A DNA stretch of 64,000 nt from Salipaludibacillus aurantiacus. Lineage in GTDB: Bacteria > Bacillota > Bacilli > Bacillales > Salisediminibacteriaceae. A model generated the notes under the pieces. It had not been told where the DNA came from, did not search any database, and worked only from the letters and a program-made list of their open reading frames with translations. The stretch is taken from positions 248,001 through 312,000 of the forward strand of contig NZ_FOGT01000003.1 in assembly GCF_900111295.1 (NCBI RefSeq), read 5' to 3'. Every line of letters starts with the position of its first letter. Positions within the stretch are counted from its first letter, which is position 1. The position numbers and the translations under genes are program-made. Positions 1-8,950 of this stretch are shown here, piece after piece.

Positions 1-707
1 CCGCCAGTCGAACCATCGAATGTCGTTATACCGGCGTTTAAACCGGCTAACGTGTTTGCCAGCGCTAATCCTCTCGTATCATGAAAATGGAGAGCAAAAC
101 GATCAGCATCAAAATCGTTAACCAGTTCCCGCAATACCTCATCAACTTGTTTCGGATTGGCGATACCAATTGTATCCCCCAGAGAGATTTCGTAAACTCC
201 CATGCTGAAAAGTCTGTCGCACACTTTCTTTACCTCACTGACAGCCACTTTACCATCATAAGGACATCCGAATACCGTTGAAACGTATCCTCTGACTTTC
301 TTCCCTGCTTTCCTCCCTTCATCTGCCACTTCTTCCAGGACGGGAAAGGTTTCTTCAATTGATTTATTAATGTTTTTACGATTATGCGTGTCACTTGCTG
401 ACATAAAGACGGCAAATTCATCCACATTTGCTTTCAATGCCCGCTCAGTTCCCTTGGCATTAGGTACTAGAGCGGAATAAGTAACCCCAGGCTGTCTTGT
501 AATCTTGCTGAATACTTCATCAGCATCCGACAACGCTGGAATCCACTTCGGATGTACGAACGAACTCACTTCAATATAAGAAAGTCCGCTCTCGCTTAAT
601 TGATTAATCCATTCAACTTTATCCTCTGTTGAGATAAATACCTTCTCATTCTGCAGGCCGTCTCTTGGCCCAACTTCTTTCAAAATCACATCTTCCGGAA
701 GCCTCAT
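1..707 (-). CDS. mvaB: Hydroxymethylglutaryl-CoA lyase, C-terminus beyond window
   Basis: Cleaves 3-hydroxy-3-methylglutaryl-CoA to acetoacetate and acetyl-CoA, the last step of leucine breakdown. Reading back from the ATG at 707 gives a protein that begins MRLPEDVILKEVGPRDGLQ; the GPRDGLQNE motif is the substrate and metal site of the HMGL-like TIM-barrel family. About 235 codons are present and the frame is still open at base 1, so roughly the last fifth is missing. A GGAGG-type ribosome site lies just upstream. It is the last visible gene of a minus-strand operon with biotin carrier, biotin carboxylase and acyl-CoA dehydrogenase, the order of the Bacillus yng cluster (YngG counterpart). 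Confidence 0.9.
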   Translation of the reverse strand, partial: MRLPEDVILKEVGPRDGLQNEKVFISTEDKVEWINQLSESGLSYIEVSSFVHPKWIPALSDADEVFSKITRQPGVTYSALVPNAKGTERALKANVDEFAVFMSASDTHNRKNINKSIEETFPVLEEVADEGRKAGKKVRGYVSTVFGCPYDGKVAVSEVKKVCDRLFSMGVYEISLGDTIGIANPKQVDEVLRELVNDFDADRFALHFHDTRGLALANTLAGLNAGITTFDGSTG

Positions 708-718
708 GTGAAACCTCC

Positions 719-937
719 TTATTTATCTTTTAATTTGAACAGTACGTCTTCTTCATTGACAAATGAGCCTTCTTCGATCAGAATTTCTTCCACTACGCCT
801 TCTACTTCAGACGAAATAGGAATTTCCATTTTCATTGACTCCAATATGACCACTTCTTGTCCAGCAGTCACTTCATCTCCTTGTGCCACTTGAATTTTCC
901 ATACGTTACCTGCCATTGTTGTTTTAATTTCCTTCAC
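719..937 (-). CDS. Biotin carboxyl carrier protein, short biotinyl domain (YngHB-like)
   Basis: A 72-residue protein that is essentially one biotinyl/lipoyl domain. The biotinylation motif ESMKME is present with the acceptor lysine near residue 36, and the sequence around it (DEVTAGQEVVILESMKMEI) is typical of acyl-CoA carboxylase carriers. It lacks the long N-terminal region of AccB, so it is a dedicated carrier for the biotin carboxylase encoded 26 bases upstream rather than the housekeeping fatty-acid carrier. Its stop lies 11 bases before the HMG-CoA lyase start, which supports one operon. The expected carboxyltransferase subunit (YngE-like) would lie beyond base 1 if the order is conserved. 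Confidence 0.9.
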   Translation of the reverse strand: MKEIKTTMAGNVWKIQVAQGDEVTAGQEVVILESMKMEIPISSEVEGVVEEILIEEGSFVNEEDVLFKLKDK

Positions 938-963
938 TGCTGATCGCCTCCATCATTTATCTG

Positions 964-2292
964 CTACTGCCCCACAAAATGGGTATTTACTTTTCCATGT
1001 TTAAACCGCTCATCTTTCAAAGCTTCCAAAAGCATTGGAATATTTGTTTTAATTCCTTCAACTTCTGCTTTTTCAAGACATTCAGTTAATAATTTTATAC
1101 AATTGTCTCTTGAATCAGAAAAAGCTATTACTTTACCGATCATCGGGTCATAATACGGAGTGACGACTGTTCCTTCTTGAACGCCAAAGTCATAACGGAT
1201 ACCATCCATTTCCGGAAAACGCCACGTATTTAAAGTTCCTGGGGATGGGAAGAATGTCTTAGGGTCCTCTGCATATACTCTTACTTCAATCGCATGTGCC
1301 GCTTTATGACCACCTTCTTTTTGCTCAGCAATTAATTGTCCTTCTGCAAGCCGGATTTGCCACTCAACCAGATCAATTCCTGCTGTTTCTTCTGTCACTG
1401 GATGCTCTACCTGGAGACGTGTATTCATTTCAAGAAAATAAATATTCTCTTCCTCATCAACCAGAAATTCTATCGTCCCGACATTCGTATAATTTAATGC
1501 TTTTCCTGCCTTAATAGCTTCTTCAAGAAGGCGCTGATTTCCTTCTTTTGAAAACTCCGGCGGCGGAGCTTCTTCAATTATTTTCTGGTGTCTCCGCTGA
1601 ATTGAGCAGTCACGGCTGCCGACCGCCACGATATGACCTTCATTATCCCCTGCAATTTGCGCTTCAATATGCCGGGGATGCTCAATATATTTCTCAAGAA
1701 AAATATCTGCCGAACCAAAAAATGTCTCTGCCTTCTTCACAACAGACTGAACAGCTTTCATCAGTTCATCTTCATGTTCCACTTTTTGCATTCCAATTCC
1801 CCCGCCGCCTGCAGACGCTTTAACCATCAGAGGAAAGCCTATTTTTTTTGCGGCTGTAATGACTTCAAATTCTTCTGTGTTTTTAAGTGTCATACCAGGC
1901 ACGACAGGAACTCCCGCTTCTTCCATCAGTTTTCTGGCATGAATTTTGTCCCCCATTTTATCAATAGCTTCAGATGACGGGCCTATAAAAATAATGCCTT
2001 CCTGCTGAACTTTTTGAGCAAACTCTGCATTCTCAGACAGAAAACCGTACCCTGGATGGATCGCATCCACTTCTGCTTCTTTAGCTGCTTCAATAATTTT
2101 TGACTGGTTCAGATAACTTTCATTGACCCTGGCTCCGCCAACTAAATAGCTTTCGTCTGCTTCACTCACATGGACACTGTACTGGTCTGCCTCTGAAAAA
2201 ACAGCCACTGTTTTTATACCAAGGGACTTGCATGTTTTAATGATACGGCAGGCAATTTCGCCCCTGTTAGCAATTAATATTTTATTGATCAT
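964..2292 (-). CDS. Biotin carboxylase subunit of an acyl-CoA carboxylase
   Basis: Carries out ATP-dependent carboxylation of carrier-bound biotin. The protein has 442 residues, near the usual 445-450. It starts MINKILIANRGEIACRII, the family signature, followed by the glycine-rich ATP-grasp loop KASAGGGGIGM, and later EMNTRLQVEHPVTE, which contains the catalytic/metal region. The ATG at 2292 is preceded by GGAGG. It resembles YngH/AccC2 of Bacillus. Placement between acyl-CoA dehydrogenase and HMG-CoA lyase points to methylcrotonyl-CoA or a related branched acyl-CoA as the final substrate, but the specificity subunit is not in the window. A second housekeeping accC is expected elsewhere in the genome. 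Confidence 0.92.
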   Translation of the reverse strand: MINKILIANRGEIACRIIKTCKSLGIKTVAVFSEADQYSVHVSEADESYLVGGARVNESYLNQSKIIEAAKEAEVDAIHPGYGFLSENAEFAQKVQQEGIIFIGPSSEAIDKMGDKIHARKLMEEAGVPVVPGMTLKNTEEFEVITAAKKIGFPLMVKASAGGGGIGMQKVEHEDELMKAVQSVVKKAETFFGSADIFLEKYIEHPRHIEAQIAGDNEGHIVAVGSRDCSIQRRHQKIIEEAPPPEFSKEGNQRLLEEAIKAGKALNYTNVGTIEFLVDEEENIYFLEMNTRLQVEHPVTEETAGIDLVEWQIRLAEGQLIAEQKEGGHKAAHAIEVRVYAEDPKTFFPSPGTLNTWRFPEMDGIRYDFGVQEGTVVTPYYDPMIGKVIAFSDSRDNCIKLLTECLEKAEVEGIKTNIPMLLEALKDERFKHGKVNTHFVGQ

Positions 2293-2376
2293 ATTTAACC
2301 TCCTGGTTTTAAAATTTATTTATCTCTCGTTCTGTTGAAAGTTAGTATCATCATAGACGGATGCTGCAGAAAAACG

Positions 2377-3525
2377 TTATCGGGGGCAACCTATTTCCCG
2401 GGCAATGACAAGCCTCTGGATTTCTGATGTCCCTTCACCAATTTCCATTAATTTAGCATCACGTAAATACCTCTCGATATGATATTCCCGCATGTAACCG
2501 TATCCTCCATGGATCTGCAGAGCCTGGTTACATGCTCTTGTAGCAGATTCCGAGGCAAAAAGTTTTGCCATAGCTGCTTCTTTTTTAAATGGCTTTTTCT
2601 GATCTTTCAACCATGCAGCTTTATAAACCATATTACTAGCCAGTTCCAGTTCCATCGCCATGTCTGCGAGCTTGAACTGGATCGCCTGGAAACTGCCAAT
2701 CAATTTGCCGAATTGTTTTCTTTCATTGCTGTATTGCAAAGCCGCTTCGTATGCTGCTTTACCAATACCGAGTGCCAGTGCAGCAATAGAGATTCGTCCG
2801 CCATCAAGCGTATATAAAAACTGATTAAAGCCTTTGGACGGGTCGCCAAGTATGTTTTCTTCAGGGACTTCCACGTCTTCTAAAACAAGTTCTGTCGTAT
2901 TTGATCCCCTGACGCCCATTTTCTCGTATTCACTCCGGATGGTAAGGCCTGGCGAATCTGCCGGTACAATAAAAGCAGATATTTTATTTTTCCCCCGGTC
3001 ATCTTTTCCTGTTACGGCTGTTACGATAACGGTCCTGGCAAAACTGGCATTAGTTATCCAGCATTTTTCGCCATTTATGACATATTTGTCTCCTTTGAGC
3101 TCAGCTTTTGTTCTTGTCCCTCCTGCATCAGATCCTGCATTAGGTTCTGTCAACCCGAAGGCTCCCAGGCTTTCTCCTTTAGCCAGAGGAACCAGATGTT
3201 CCTTCTTTTGCTCTTCTGTCCCAAAAGCATATAAAGGAGAGGCTCCTAGAGAAACAGCGGCAGCATAGCTTAGTCCTGTACTTCCGCATGCTTTACCAAT
3301 TTCCTCAACAGCTAAAATGTACGATAAGGTATCCCCGCCGGAACCACCATATTCTTCAGGGAAAGGAATGCCAAGAAGTCCTAACTCCCCCATTTTTTTA
3401 AAGTTTTCAATTGGAAATCTTTCTGTCCGGTCGACCTCTTCTGCAATAGGCGCAATTTCCTTTTGTGCAAAGTCCCTGACCATATCCCTTATCATCAGCT
3501 GTTCTTTAGAAAATGAGAAATCCAT
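2377..3525 (-). CDS. Acyl-CoA dehydrogenase, short-chain type (YngJ/AcdA-like)
   Basis: FAD flavoenzyme that oxidises acyl-CoA to 2-enoyl-CoA. It has 382 residues with the standard all-alpha/beta/alpha layout: FGLTEPNAGSDAGG (flavin loop), ERKQFGKLIGSFQAIQFKLA, and the C-terminal IGEGTSEIQRLV. The glutamate before GTSEIQ (about residue 364) is the usual catalytic base of short- and medium-chain enzymes; true isovaleryl-CoA dehydrogenases usually have a different residue there. The operon context suggests leucine degradation, whereas the active site looks like a straight or short branched-chain enzyme, so the substrate is uncertain. The ATG at 3525 has an AGAGGAG ribosome site. First gene of its operon. 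Confidence 0.9.
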   Translation of the reverse strand: MDFSFSKEQLMIRDMVRDFAQKEIAPIAEEVDRTERFPIENFKKMGELGLLGIPFPEEYGGSGGDTLSYILAVEEIGKACGSTGLSYAAAVSLGASPLYAFGTEEQKKEHLVPLAKGESLGAFGLTEPNAGSDAGGTRTKAELKGDKYVINGEKCWITNASFARTVIVTAVTGKDDRGKNKISAFIVPADSPGLTIRSEYEKMGVRGSNTTELVLEDVEVPEENILGDPSKGFNQFLYTLDGGRISIAALALGIGKAAYEAALQYSNERKQFGKLIGSFQAIQFKLADMAMELELASNMVYKAAWLKDQKKPFKKEAAMAKLFASESATRACNQALQIHGGYGYMREYHIERYLRDAKLMEIGEGTSEIQRLVIAREIGCPR

Positions 3526-3580
3526 GTCAACACTCCTCTTATTTAAATGTAAAGGCTTACAAAAACATTTTTAAAACTGA

Positions 3581-3596
3581 CTGAGCATTCGCTCAG
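3581..3596. promoter_or_regulatory. Palindromic operator, TetR/FadR-like
   Basis: CTGAGC-ATTC-GCTCAG is an exact 6-bp dyad between the acyl-CoA dehydrogenase start and its promoter. It lies about 20-30 bases downstream of the predicted transcription start, so a bound protein would block elongation. TGA..TCA dyads of this size are typical of TetR-family regulators of fatty-acid breakdown such as Bacillus FadR; the regulator identity is inference. Confidence 0.55.
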
Positions 3597-3620
3597 ACCC
3601 ATATCAAATAACTATTTATT

Positions 3621-3649
3621 ATTATAATAAATGAATTTAGAATTGTAAA
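3621..3649 (-). promoter_or_regulatory. Sigma-A promoter of the acyl-CoA catabolism operon
   Basis: On the minus strand TTTACA (3649-3644) is followed after exactly 17 bases by a perfect TATAAT (3626-3621). It faces the acyl-CoA dehydrogenase, and the dyad at 3581-3596 sits just downstream. Confidence 0.65.
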
Positions 3650-3678
3650 TTAATTTTTAATATTCAAATTTATAAAAT

Positions 3679-3710
3679 GATACGTGGCCGGCTTTCGCTG
3701 ACCACGTATC
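3679..3710 (-). terminator. Hairpin terminator after nadA
   Basis: GATACGTGG and CCACGTATC form a 9-bp stem around a 14-base loop, 5 bases after the nadA stop. A mixed T-rich stretch follows on the minus strand (ATTTTATAAATTT), so it is a plausible but not textbook intrinsic terminator. Confidence 0.6.
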
Positions 3711-3714
3711 CTGG

Positions 3715-4818
3715 TTACACATGCATCATTCTGTTTATTGCAAGTTTAGCTGCTCTCGAAATCTCCTTGTCCACTGTAATCACATTAGGTAACTTCCCAT
3801 TATAAATCTCATCAAGAGTCCAAACGAAATGCGGTAAATCGATTCTGTTCATCGTTAAACAAGGGCACATTTCCGGATTTAAGGATTCAACAGATTGATC
3901 CGGATAAAGTTTTTTCAGCCTTTTGACTAAGTTCATCTCTGTGCCTATGGCCCATTTTGTGCCAGCAGGAGCTTGACTGACCTGCTCAATAATAAACCTT
4001 GTGGACCCTGCAAGGTCTGCTGCTTGTGTGACTTCCCAGGAGCATTCAGGATGAACAAGAATCTTACGGTCAGGCTCCTTTTCCCGACTCTGATTGACAT
4101 GTTCAATTCTGAAATTTTCATGGACAGAACAATGGCCTTTCCAAAGAATCATCTGCACCCTGTCTTTTGGAATTTCTTCCTCCACTACATCAAGAATAGG
4201 ATTCCACACGACCATGTTTTCTAGTGGGATCCCCAACTCATAAGCCGTGTTCCTTCCAAGATGCTGATCCGGCAGAAAAAGGATCCGTTTCTTTTGAGCA
4301 AAGGCCCATTTTAGAACCTCTTTAGCATTTGAAGAAGTCACCGTAGCTCCCCCGTGGTTCCCTACAAAGGCTTTTATCTCTGCGGATGAATTGACGTAAG
4401 TGAGAGGGATAATAGTATCTCCGTAGTAAGCCGTTAATTTCTCCCATGCTCTAACAGTCTGATTTTTGTCGGCCATGTCGGCCATTGAACAGCCTGCCCT
4501 CAAATCGGGAAGCAGAACACTTTGCCCGTCATTCGTTAAGATATCAGCGGTTTCAGCCATGAAATGCACACCGCAGAACACAATAAAGGAAGAATGCTGA
4601 TTATTAGCCGATACTTGAGCAAGCTGCAGCGAATCTCCTGTTACATCAGCAAACTGTATGACATCGTCTCTCTGATAATGATGCCCGGGAATAAATAAAT
4701 CTTTTCCTAATTGCTTTTTTCTCTGATGAGCCCGGGCGATAAGTTCTTTGTCACTCGCTTCCTTGTAACCTGGAGGCAGTTGCGGCTGAACTTCCTGAAA
4801 TAAATCTGTTTTAAACAT
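3715..4818 (-). CDS. nadA: Quinolinate synthase
   Basis: Condenses iminoaspartate with dihydroxyacetone phosphate to quinolinate, the second step of de novo NAD synthesis. It has 367 residues, the usual length of the longer Bacillus-type NadA. The three cluster ligands expected for the oxygen-sensitive 4Fe-4S centre are visible: Cys110 (LRAGCSMAD), the Cys of VHPECSWEV and Cys320 (MCPCLTMN). The [15 protein letters not shown] motif near residue 44 belongs to the active site. The start overlaps the end of nadC by 8 bases, so the two are translationally coupled. Last gene of the nadBCA operon, followed by a hairpin. Cluster assembly probably depends on the divergently encoded NifS. Confidence 0.96.
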   Translation of the reverse strand: MFKTDLFQEVQPQLPPGYKEASDKELIARAHQRKKQLGKDLFIPGHHYQRDDVIQFADVTGDSLQLAQVSANNQHSSFIVFCGVHFMAETADILTNDGQSVLLPDLRAGCSMADMADKNQTVRAWEKLTAYYGDTIIPLTYVNSSAEIKAFVGNHGGATVTSSNAKEVLKWAFAQKKRILFLPDQHLGRNTAYELGIPLENMVVWNPILDVVEEEIPKDRVQMILWKGHCSVHENFRIEHVNQSREKEPDRKILVHPECSWEVTQAADLAGSTRFIIEQVSQAPAGTKWAIGTEMNLVKRLKKLYPDQSVESLNPEMCPCLTMNRIDLPHFVWTLDEIYNGKLPNVITVDKEISRAAKLAINRMMHV

Positions 4819-5659
4819 AGCTGGTCCTCTCCTTTACTAAAATATCCAGACTAATATCCACTGAGCCGGCAGAGTGAGTCAGGGCGCCAATGGAAATGAC
4901 ATCTGCTCCTGTCTGCGTGAATGCCTCAATCTGACTGATGGTCACACCGCCGGATATTTCAACAGTAATATGGGAAGGAATCATTTTGCACCAGTCTGCA
5001 GCCTGCTGAGGACCGCAATTATCCAGCATAATAACATCCGCTTCAGCTGCTACTGCTTCTTTCACCTGATCCGTATTTTCGACTTCAACTTCTATTTTCA
5101 CCATATGGCCGCCCGCTTGTTTTGCTTTTTTAATAGCAGTTGTGACTGATCCCGCACGGGCAATGTGATTATCTTTTATGAGAAATGCATCATCCAGGCC
5201 AAAACGGTGGTTAATCCCTCCACCGCACCGGACCGCATACTTTTCCAGCATTCTGAGGCCTGGGGTTGTTTTTCTTGTATCACTTATCTTTACTTGTGTA
5301 CCCGCTGTACGGGATACTGCCTCATGCGTCATGGCTGCAATTCCTGATAATCGCTGAACGAGATTTAGAATCACCCTTTCAGTACTGAGAATGCAAGTGA
5401 CAGGTCCTTTAACTTTTAATAATGTCTTGCCGGCACTGAAGGATTCACCATCCCGGACAAATAACGTAAAGCCCAGTTCAGGATAAAGCTCTTTCACAGC
5501 ATTAATAATCTCTTCCCCGCAAAAAACACCGGGGGCTTTTGCGACAAATACCCCTTCGCCTTGTTCATCTTTAAAAATAGCGTTAGAAGTGATGTCACCG
5601 TAACCTATATCTTCCGAGAAAAAATCAGCTAATTGTTGTTTCAGCAAAAACCTGTTCAT
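4811..5659 (-). CDS. nadC: Nicotinate-nucleotide pyrophosphorylase (quinolinate phosphoribosyltransferase)
   Basis: Converts quinolinate and PRPP to nicotinate mononucleotide. It has 282 residues, the normal family length, starting [19 protein letters not shown]. Conserved active-site stretches are visible: [10 protein letters not shown], the [15 protein letters not shown] loop, and the C-terminal VEISGGVT and [10 protein letters not shown] that close the barrel. The start lies 35 bases inside the end of nadB, a long overlap, but the N-terminus aligns well with known NadC proteins, so the start is credible. Middle gene of nadBCA. Confidence 0.95.
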   Translation of the reverse strand: MNRFLLKQQLADFFSEDIGYGDITSNAIFKDEQGEGVFVAKAPGVFCGEEIINAVKELYPELGFTLFVRDGESFSAGKTLLKVKGPVTCILSTERVILNLVQRLSGIAAMTHEAVSRTAGTQVKISDTRKTTPGLRMLEKYAVRCGGGINHRFGLDDAFLIKDNHIARAGSVTTAIKKAKQAGGHMVKIEVEVENTDQVKEAVAAEADVIMLDNCGPQQAADWCKMIPSHITVEISGGVTISQIEAFTQTGADVISIGALTHSAGSVDISLDILVKERTSYV

Positions 5660-7154
5660 TAACGCCTCTCCCCTTCCCGTCTTCTCTGAAATGAGCCCCG
5701 CAGCTATGCTCGTTTTTTAAAGCAGCTTTTGCAATTAACCATGCCGAAAGGAGCATACTTCTCTGTTCAATCATTTCTTTATTAAATAGAGAGCTGGAAT
5801 CAATGGAAGAAGATTTAAATTCATACACTTCAGCCCATGAAATAAAATCCTGAAGATCTTCTCTATTCCGGCAGACTCCGAGTGCAGAGGATACCTTCCT
5901 GCGGATGACTTCCTTCCCTGGAAGCCTGGTTAATCCGCCGTCATGAATGTCCTGTAATTTTATGCTCACCTTCCTTGCATGAAAAGGAGCCGGGTGGCTC
6001 AATATATACTCTCCTGTTCTTTCACCGAAAACTACTGCTTCAAGCAGAGAATTGCTGGCGAGCCGGTTTGCTCCATGAACCCCATTCCCGGCTGCTTCCC
6101 CTACCGCATATAATCCTGGAACAGTCGTCCTGCCATTTTCGTCTGTCCGGACTCCCCCCATATGAAAATGCGCTCCGGGGCGGACCGGAATCACTTTTTG
6201 CTTTAAATCAATTCCCTGTGCCCTGCAAATTCGTGATATTTGAGGAAAACGTTGACAGAACCGGTGGATTCGGGAGATATCTAAATAAACATCATGTCCT
6301 TCCCGGACTTTTTCATATAGTTTCCGGGCCACCACATCTCTCGGGGCCAAATCTTTCAATGGATGAACACCTTCCATTATTTGTCTCCCTGTTTCGTCAA
6401 TAAGCCGGGCTCCTTCTCCCCGTAAAGCTTCAGAGGCGAGCCCTGTTGCTTTTCCATTTGAATAAATTAGAGTGGGATGAAACTGGATGTATTCTAAATC
6501 TTTCAGAGCTGCCCCGGCCCGCCAGGCCATCGCTAACCCGTCTCCTGTGATTAGACTGTCATTGCTTGTTTCCTGGAAAAGTCCGCCTACACCGCCTGTT
6601 GCGAGTATCGTATGCCGGGCAACTATTTTTTTTACGCTTCCTTGGTTACCTGTAAACAAGGCACCTCGGCATACTCCTTGATCTATGAGAAGTTCTGCTG
6701 CTGTGAGTGAATCATAAGCTCGAACCCTCCCCTTTAACCGTTGGCCGAAATAATCCATTACTTTTTCCCCTGTCCGGTCTCCCCCGGAATGAAGAATTCT
6801 CCTCATCCTGTGTGCGCCTTCTATGCCGTATGAATAGTCCCCGTCCTCTGCCATGTCAAAAGGAAGGCCCTCTCCAATCCAGCGTTTTAACCTTACTTTT
6901 CCTTCATGAACCAGAATATTTACCATTTGCCGGTCATTTTTATGACAGCCTGCAATGAGCGTATCCAGTTCATGAAGAGATGGAGAATCACTTTTATGAA
7001 GAGCAGCCGCAATGCCGCCTTGTGCTTTACATGAATTGCCGTCTTCTACGGTTCCTTTTCTTACCAGGATCACACTCATTTGATCGGCTAATTTTAGAGC
7101 CGCCATAGTGGCAGCCAAACCTCCGCCTATGATCAGTACATCACATTTCCCCAT
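5625..7154 (-). CDS. nadB: L-aspartate oxidase
   Basis: FAD enzyme that oxidises L-aspartate to iminoaspartate for NadA. It begins MGKCDVLIIGGGLAATMAALK, the Rossmann GxGxxA dinucleotide fold, and contains the flavoprotein signatures GGIAAAL, ATGGVGGLF, EYIQFHPT and GVHGANRLASNSLLE of the fumarate reductase/aspartate oxidase family. I chose the ATG at 7154 (509 residues) because AAGGTGG lies 5 bases before it; an in-frame ATG at 7169 has no ribosome site. First gene of nadBCA, driven from a divergent region with NiaR boxes shared with nifS. The 3' end overlaps nadC by 35 bases. Confidence 0.94.
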   Translation of the reverse strand: MGKCDVLIIGGGLAATMAALKLADQMSVILVRKGTVEDGNSCKAQGGIAAALHKSDSPSLHELDTLIAGCHKNDRQMVNILVHEGKVRLKRWIGEGLPFDMAEDGDYSYGIEGAHRMRRILHSGGDRTGEKVMDYFGQRLKGRVRAYDSLTAAELLIDQGVCRGALFTGNQGSVKKIVARHTILATGGVGGLFQETSNDSLITGDGLAMAWRAGAALKDLEYIQFHPTLIYSNGKATGLASEALRGEGARLIDETGRQIMEGVHPLKDLAPRDVVARKLYEKVREGHDVYLDISRIHRFCQRFPQISRICRAQGIDLKQKVIPVRPGAHFHMGGVRTDENGRTTVPGLYAVGEAAGNGVHGANRLASNSLLEAVVFGERTGEYILSHPAPFHARKVSIKLQDIHDGGLTRLPGKEVIRRKVSSALGVCRNREDLQDFISWAEVYEFKSSSIDSSSLFNKEMIEQRSMLLSAWLIAKAALKNEHSCGAHFREDGKGRGVNEQVFAETTIS

Positions 7155-7173
7155 CTGAACCACCTTCATTCTT

Positions 7174-7195
7174 TACAACTGTCTTGACACCTATA
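7174..7195. promoter_or_regulatory. NiaR (YrxA) operator, strong copy
   Basis: A 22-base imperfect palindrome around TGTCTTGACA (7180-7189). It matches the NiaR operator pattern known from Firmicutes at all but about one position, as I recall that consensus. The TTGACA half doubles as the -35 element of the plus-strand nifS promoter, with a weak -10 (TAAACT) after 18 bases. Repression by nicotinate-bound NiaR is expected. Confidence 0.8.
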
Positions 7196-7209
7196 TTTAC
7201 ATAATTTTA

Positions 7210-7231
7210 AACTAATGACAAGACATTTATG
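7210..7231. promoter_or_regulatory. NiaR operator, weaker second copy
   Basis: Core TGACAAGACA (7216-7225), on the minus strand TGTCTTGTCA. It is centred 36 bp from the first copy and overlaps a possible -35 (TTGTCA) of the nadB promoter. It matches the consensus less well outside the core. Two boxes on the same face would allow joint repression of both directions. Confidence 0.6.
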
Positions 7232-7245
7232 AAAGTGGGATATTC

Positions 7246-8376
7246 ATGATATATTTAGATTACGCAGCTACAACACCAATGTCAGATGGCGCTATGGAAA
7301 CATGGGTGAAAGCCAGCCATTACTATTTTGGCAATTCAAGCAGTCTTCATGAAGCTGGAAACAACGCTCACGAACTGATCAAAACTTGTAAAGAACGGTT
7401 TTCTTCAATGGCGGGATGTCCTTCCGAACGCATTTTTTTTACTAGCGGCGGGTCAGAATCAAACCTCCTTGCATTGGAAAGCCTGTATTTAGCCAATAAA
7501 CATCGCGGAAACCATGTCATCACTTCCTCTATTGAACATCCTTCAGTCCACTCATTTTTTAATCGTCTTGAAAAAAGTGGTGTGGAGGTGACCTATTTGC
7601 CTGTTGGTTCAAGTGGCCTTCTTCAACTGGAAGAAGTTAAAAAAGCGATTCGTCCAGATACATTTTTAGCTTCTATCCAGCATGTGAATTCTGAAATTGG
7701 TGTTATTCAGCCATTGAAGCAGCTTGGTGAATCGTTTAAGGAAAAAGGAATTGTTTTTCATAGTGATTGTGTCCAGTCATTTGGAAAAATTCCATTTCAC
7801 TTGTCTTCCCTGAATGTAGACGCCGTTTCAGTGTCCAGTCATAAACTAAACGGCCCTAAAGGGGTTGGTGCTGTCTTTTTATCCAAAGACACTGAATGGG
7901 AGTCCGTTTATCCCTTAACAACCCATCAGCATGGTTTTCGTCCAGGCACCTTGAATACTCCGGGAATAGCTGCTTTTACACATGCAGCCGCCGAACATTA
8001 CGCTCGTCTATCGGAAGAGTTGGCTGCCGCCTGGCACAAGAGGGAACTATTTATACAGGCGCTGTCTTCTTTAGGGGACCGTTTAACCGTTGAAGGCTCT
8101 CCCAGAAAAGAAGAGCAGTCCCCGTGGATTGCCGGTTTAGCCATACACGGGGTGCAAGGACAATACATGCTCCTTTCCCTGGACAGGTTTCAAATCTGTA
8201 TTTCTACCGGAAGTGCCTGTCAATCAGGAAAACTGGATTCTTCTTCTGTCATGCAGGCCATTTATCAATCAGAACAGGAAAGACTTCGCTTTTTTCGTGT
8301 CTCTTTTGGGAAAAATACAACTTTGGAAGAACTTCTGCTGGCTGCGGATAAAATACTGCAGATTGCGGATGAATAG
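7246..8376 (+). CDS. nifS: Cysteine desulfurase, NAD-operon type
   Basis: PLP enzyme that releases sulfur from cysteine as a persulfide. It has 376 residues, starting MIYLDYAATTPMSDGA. The PLP lysine is Lys200 in SVSSHKLNGPKG, and the persulfide cysteine is Cys325 in STGSACQSG. The short extension around that cysteine is the class II/NifS-like arrangement. Bacillus has a NifS of this type beside nadBCA that is thought to build the NadA cluster. Divergent from nadB with shared NiaR operators; niaR follows after 12 bases. The ribosome site (AAGTGGGA) is modest. Confidence 0.93.
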   Translation: MIYLDYAATTPMSDGAMETWVKASHYYFGNSSSLHEAGNNAHELIKTCKERFSSMAGCPSERIFFTSGGSESNLLALESLYLANKHRGNHVITSSIEHPSVHSFFNRLEKSGVEVTYLPVGSSGLLQLEEVKKAIRPDTFLASIQHVNSEIGVIQPLKQLGESFKEKGIVFHSDCVQSFGKIPFHLSSLNVDAVSVSSHKLNGPKGVGAVFLSKDTEWESVYPLTTHQHGFRPGTLNTPGIAAFTHAAAEHYARLSEELAAAWHKRELFIQALSSLGDRLTVEGSPRKEEQSPWIAGLAIHGVQGQYMLLSLDRFQICISTGSACQSGKLDSSSVMQAIYQSEQERLRFFRVSFGKNTTLEELLLAADKILQIADE

Positions 8377-8388
8377 GAGGGAATTTCT

Positions 8389-8940
8389 ATGTTGAAAAAT
8401 AGAAAATGGCTTGGAGATGAGCGCCGAAATGAAATACTTACACTCCTGAAAAATACAGCTGCCCCTATAACCGGTGGTGAACTCGCTGAACGTATGAATG
8501 TCAGCCGGCAAGTGATTGTCCAGGATATTTCATTATTAAAAGCCAAAAATTATCCGGTGATGGCAACAAGTCAAGGATATATTCTCACAGAAAATAATGA
8601 CACTGGAGAAGGAATAAAGCGGATCGTCGCTTGCTACCATGGCCCGGAACAAACAGAGGAAGAGCTGCTTCTGCTTGTGGATCAAGGTGTACGGGTAAAT
8701 GACGTGAAAGTTGAACATCCGATTTACGGAGATATAACAGCCAGTATTATGGTCAGCAACCGGAAAGAAGTCTATCAGTTTCTGAAAAAGATGGAACGAA
8801 CAAAGGCCAGCTACTTGTCTGAGCTGACCGGGGGAGTGCACTTGCATACAATTGAAGCAAATTCTGAAAAAGATTTAGATGATGCGGTAGATGCGTTAAA
8901 CGAAGCAGGCTTCTTATTAACAGGTGAACCCCGCCATTAG
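8389..8940 (+). CDS. niaR: NiaR (YrxA) transcriptional repressor of NAD biosynthesis
   Basis: The protein has 183 residues. An N-terminal winged helix (about residues 8-65, with ITGGELAERMNVSRQVIVQDISLLK) binds DNA. A C-terminal 3H domain follows, whose conserved histidines (CYHGPE, VEHPIYGDI, GVHLHTIE) bind metal and the nicotinic acid co-repressor. The ATG follows AGGAGGG. Encoded with nifS and next to nadBCA, whose intergenic region carries two matching operators, so it most likely represses its own operon and nadBCA when nicotinate is plentiful. Confidence 0.93.
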   Translation: MLKNRKWLGDERRNEILTLLKNTAAPITGGELAERMNVSRQVIVQDISLLKAKNYPVMATSQGYILTENNDTGEGIKRIVACYHGPEQTEEELLLLVDQGVRVNDVKVEHPIYGDITASIMVSNRKEVYQFLKKMERTKASYLSELTGGVHLHTIEANSEKDLDDAVDALNEAGFLLTGEPRH

Positions 8941-8950
8941 CATGTAGAGC

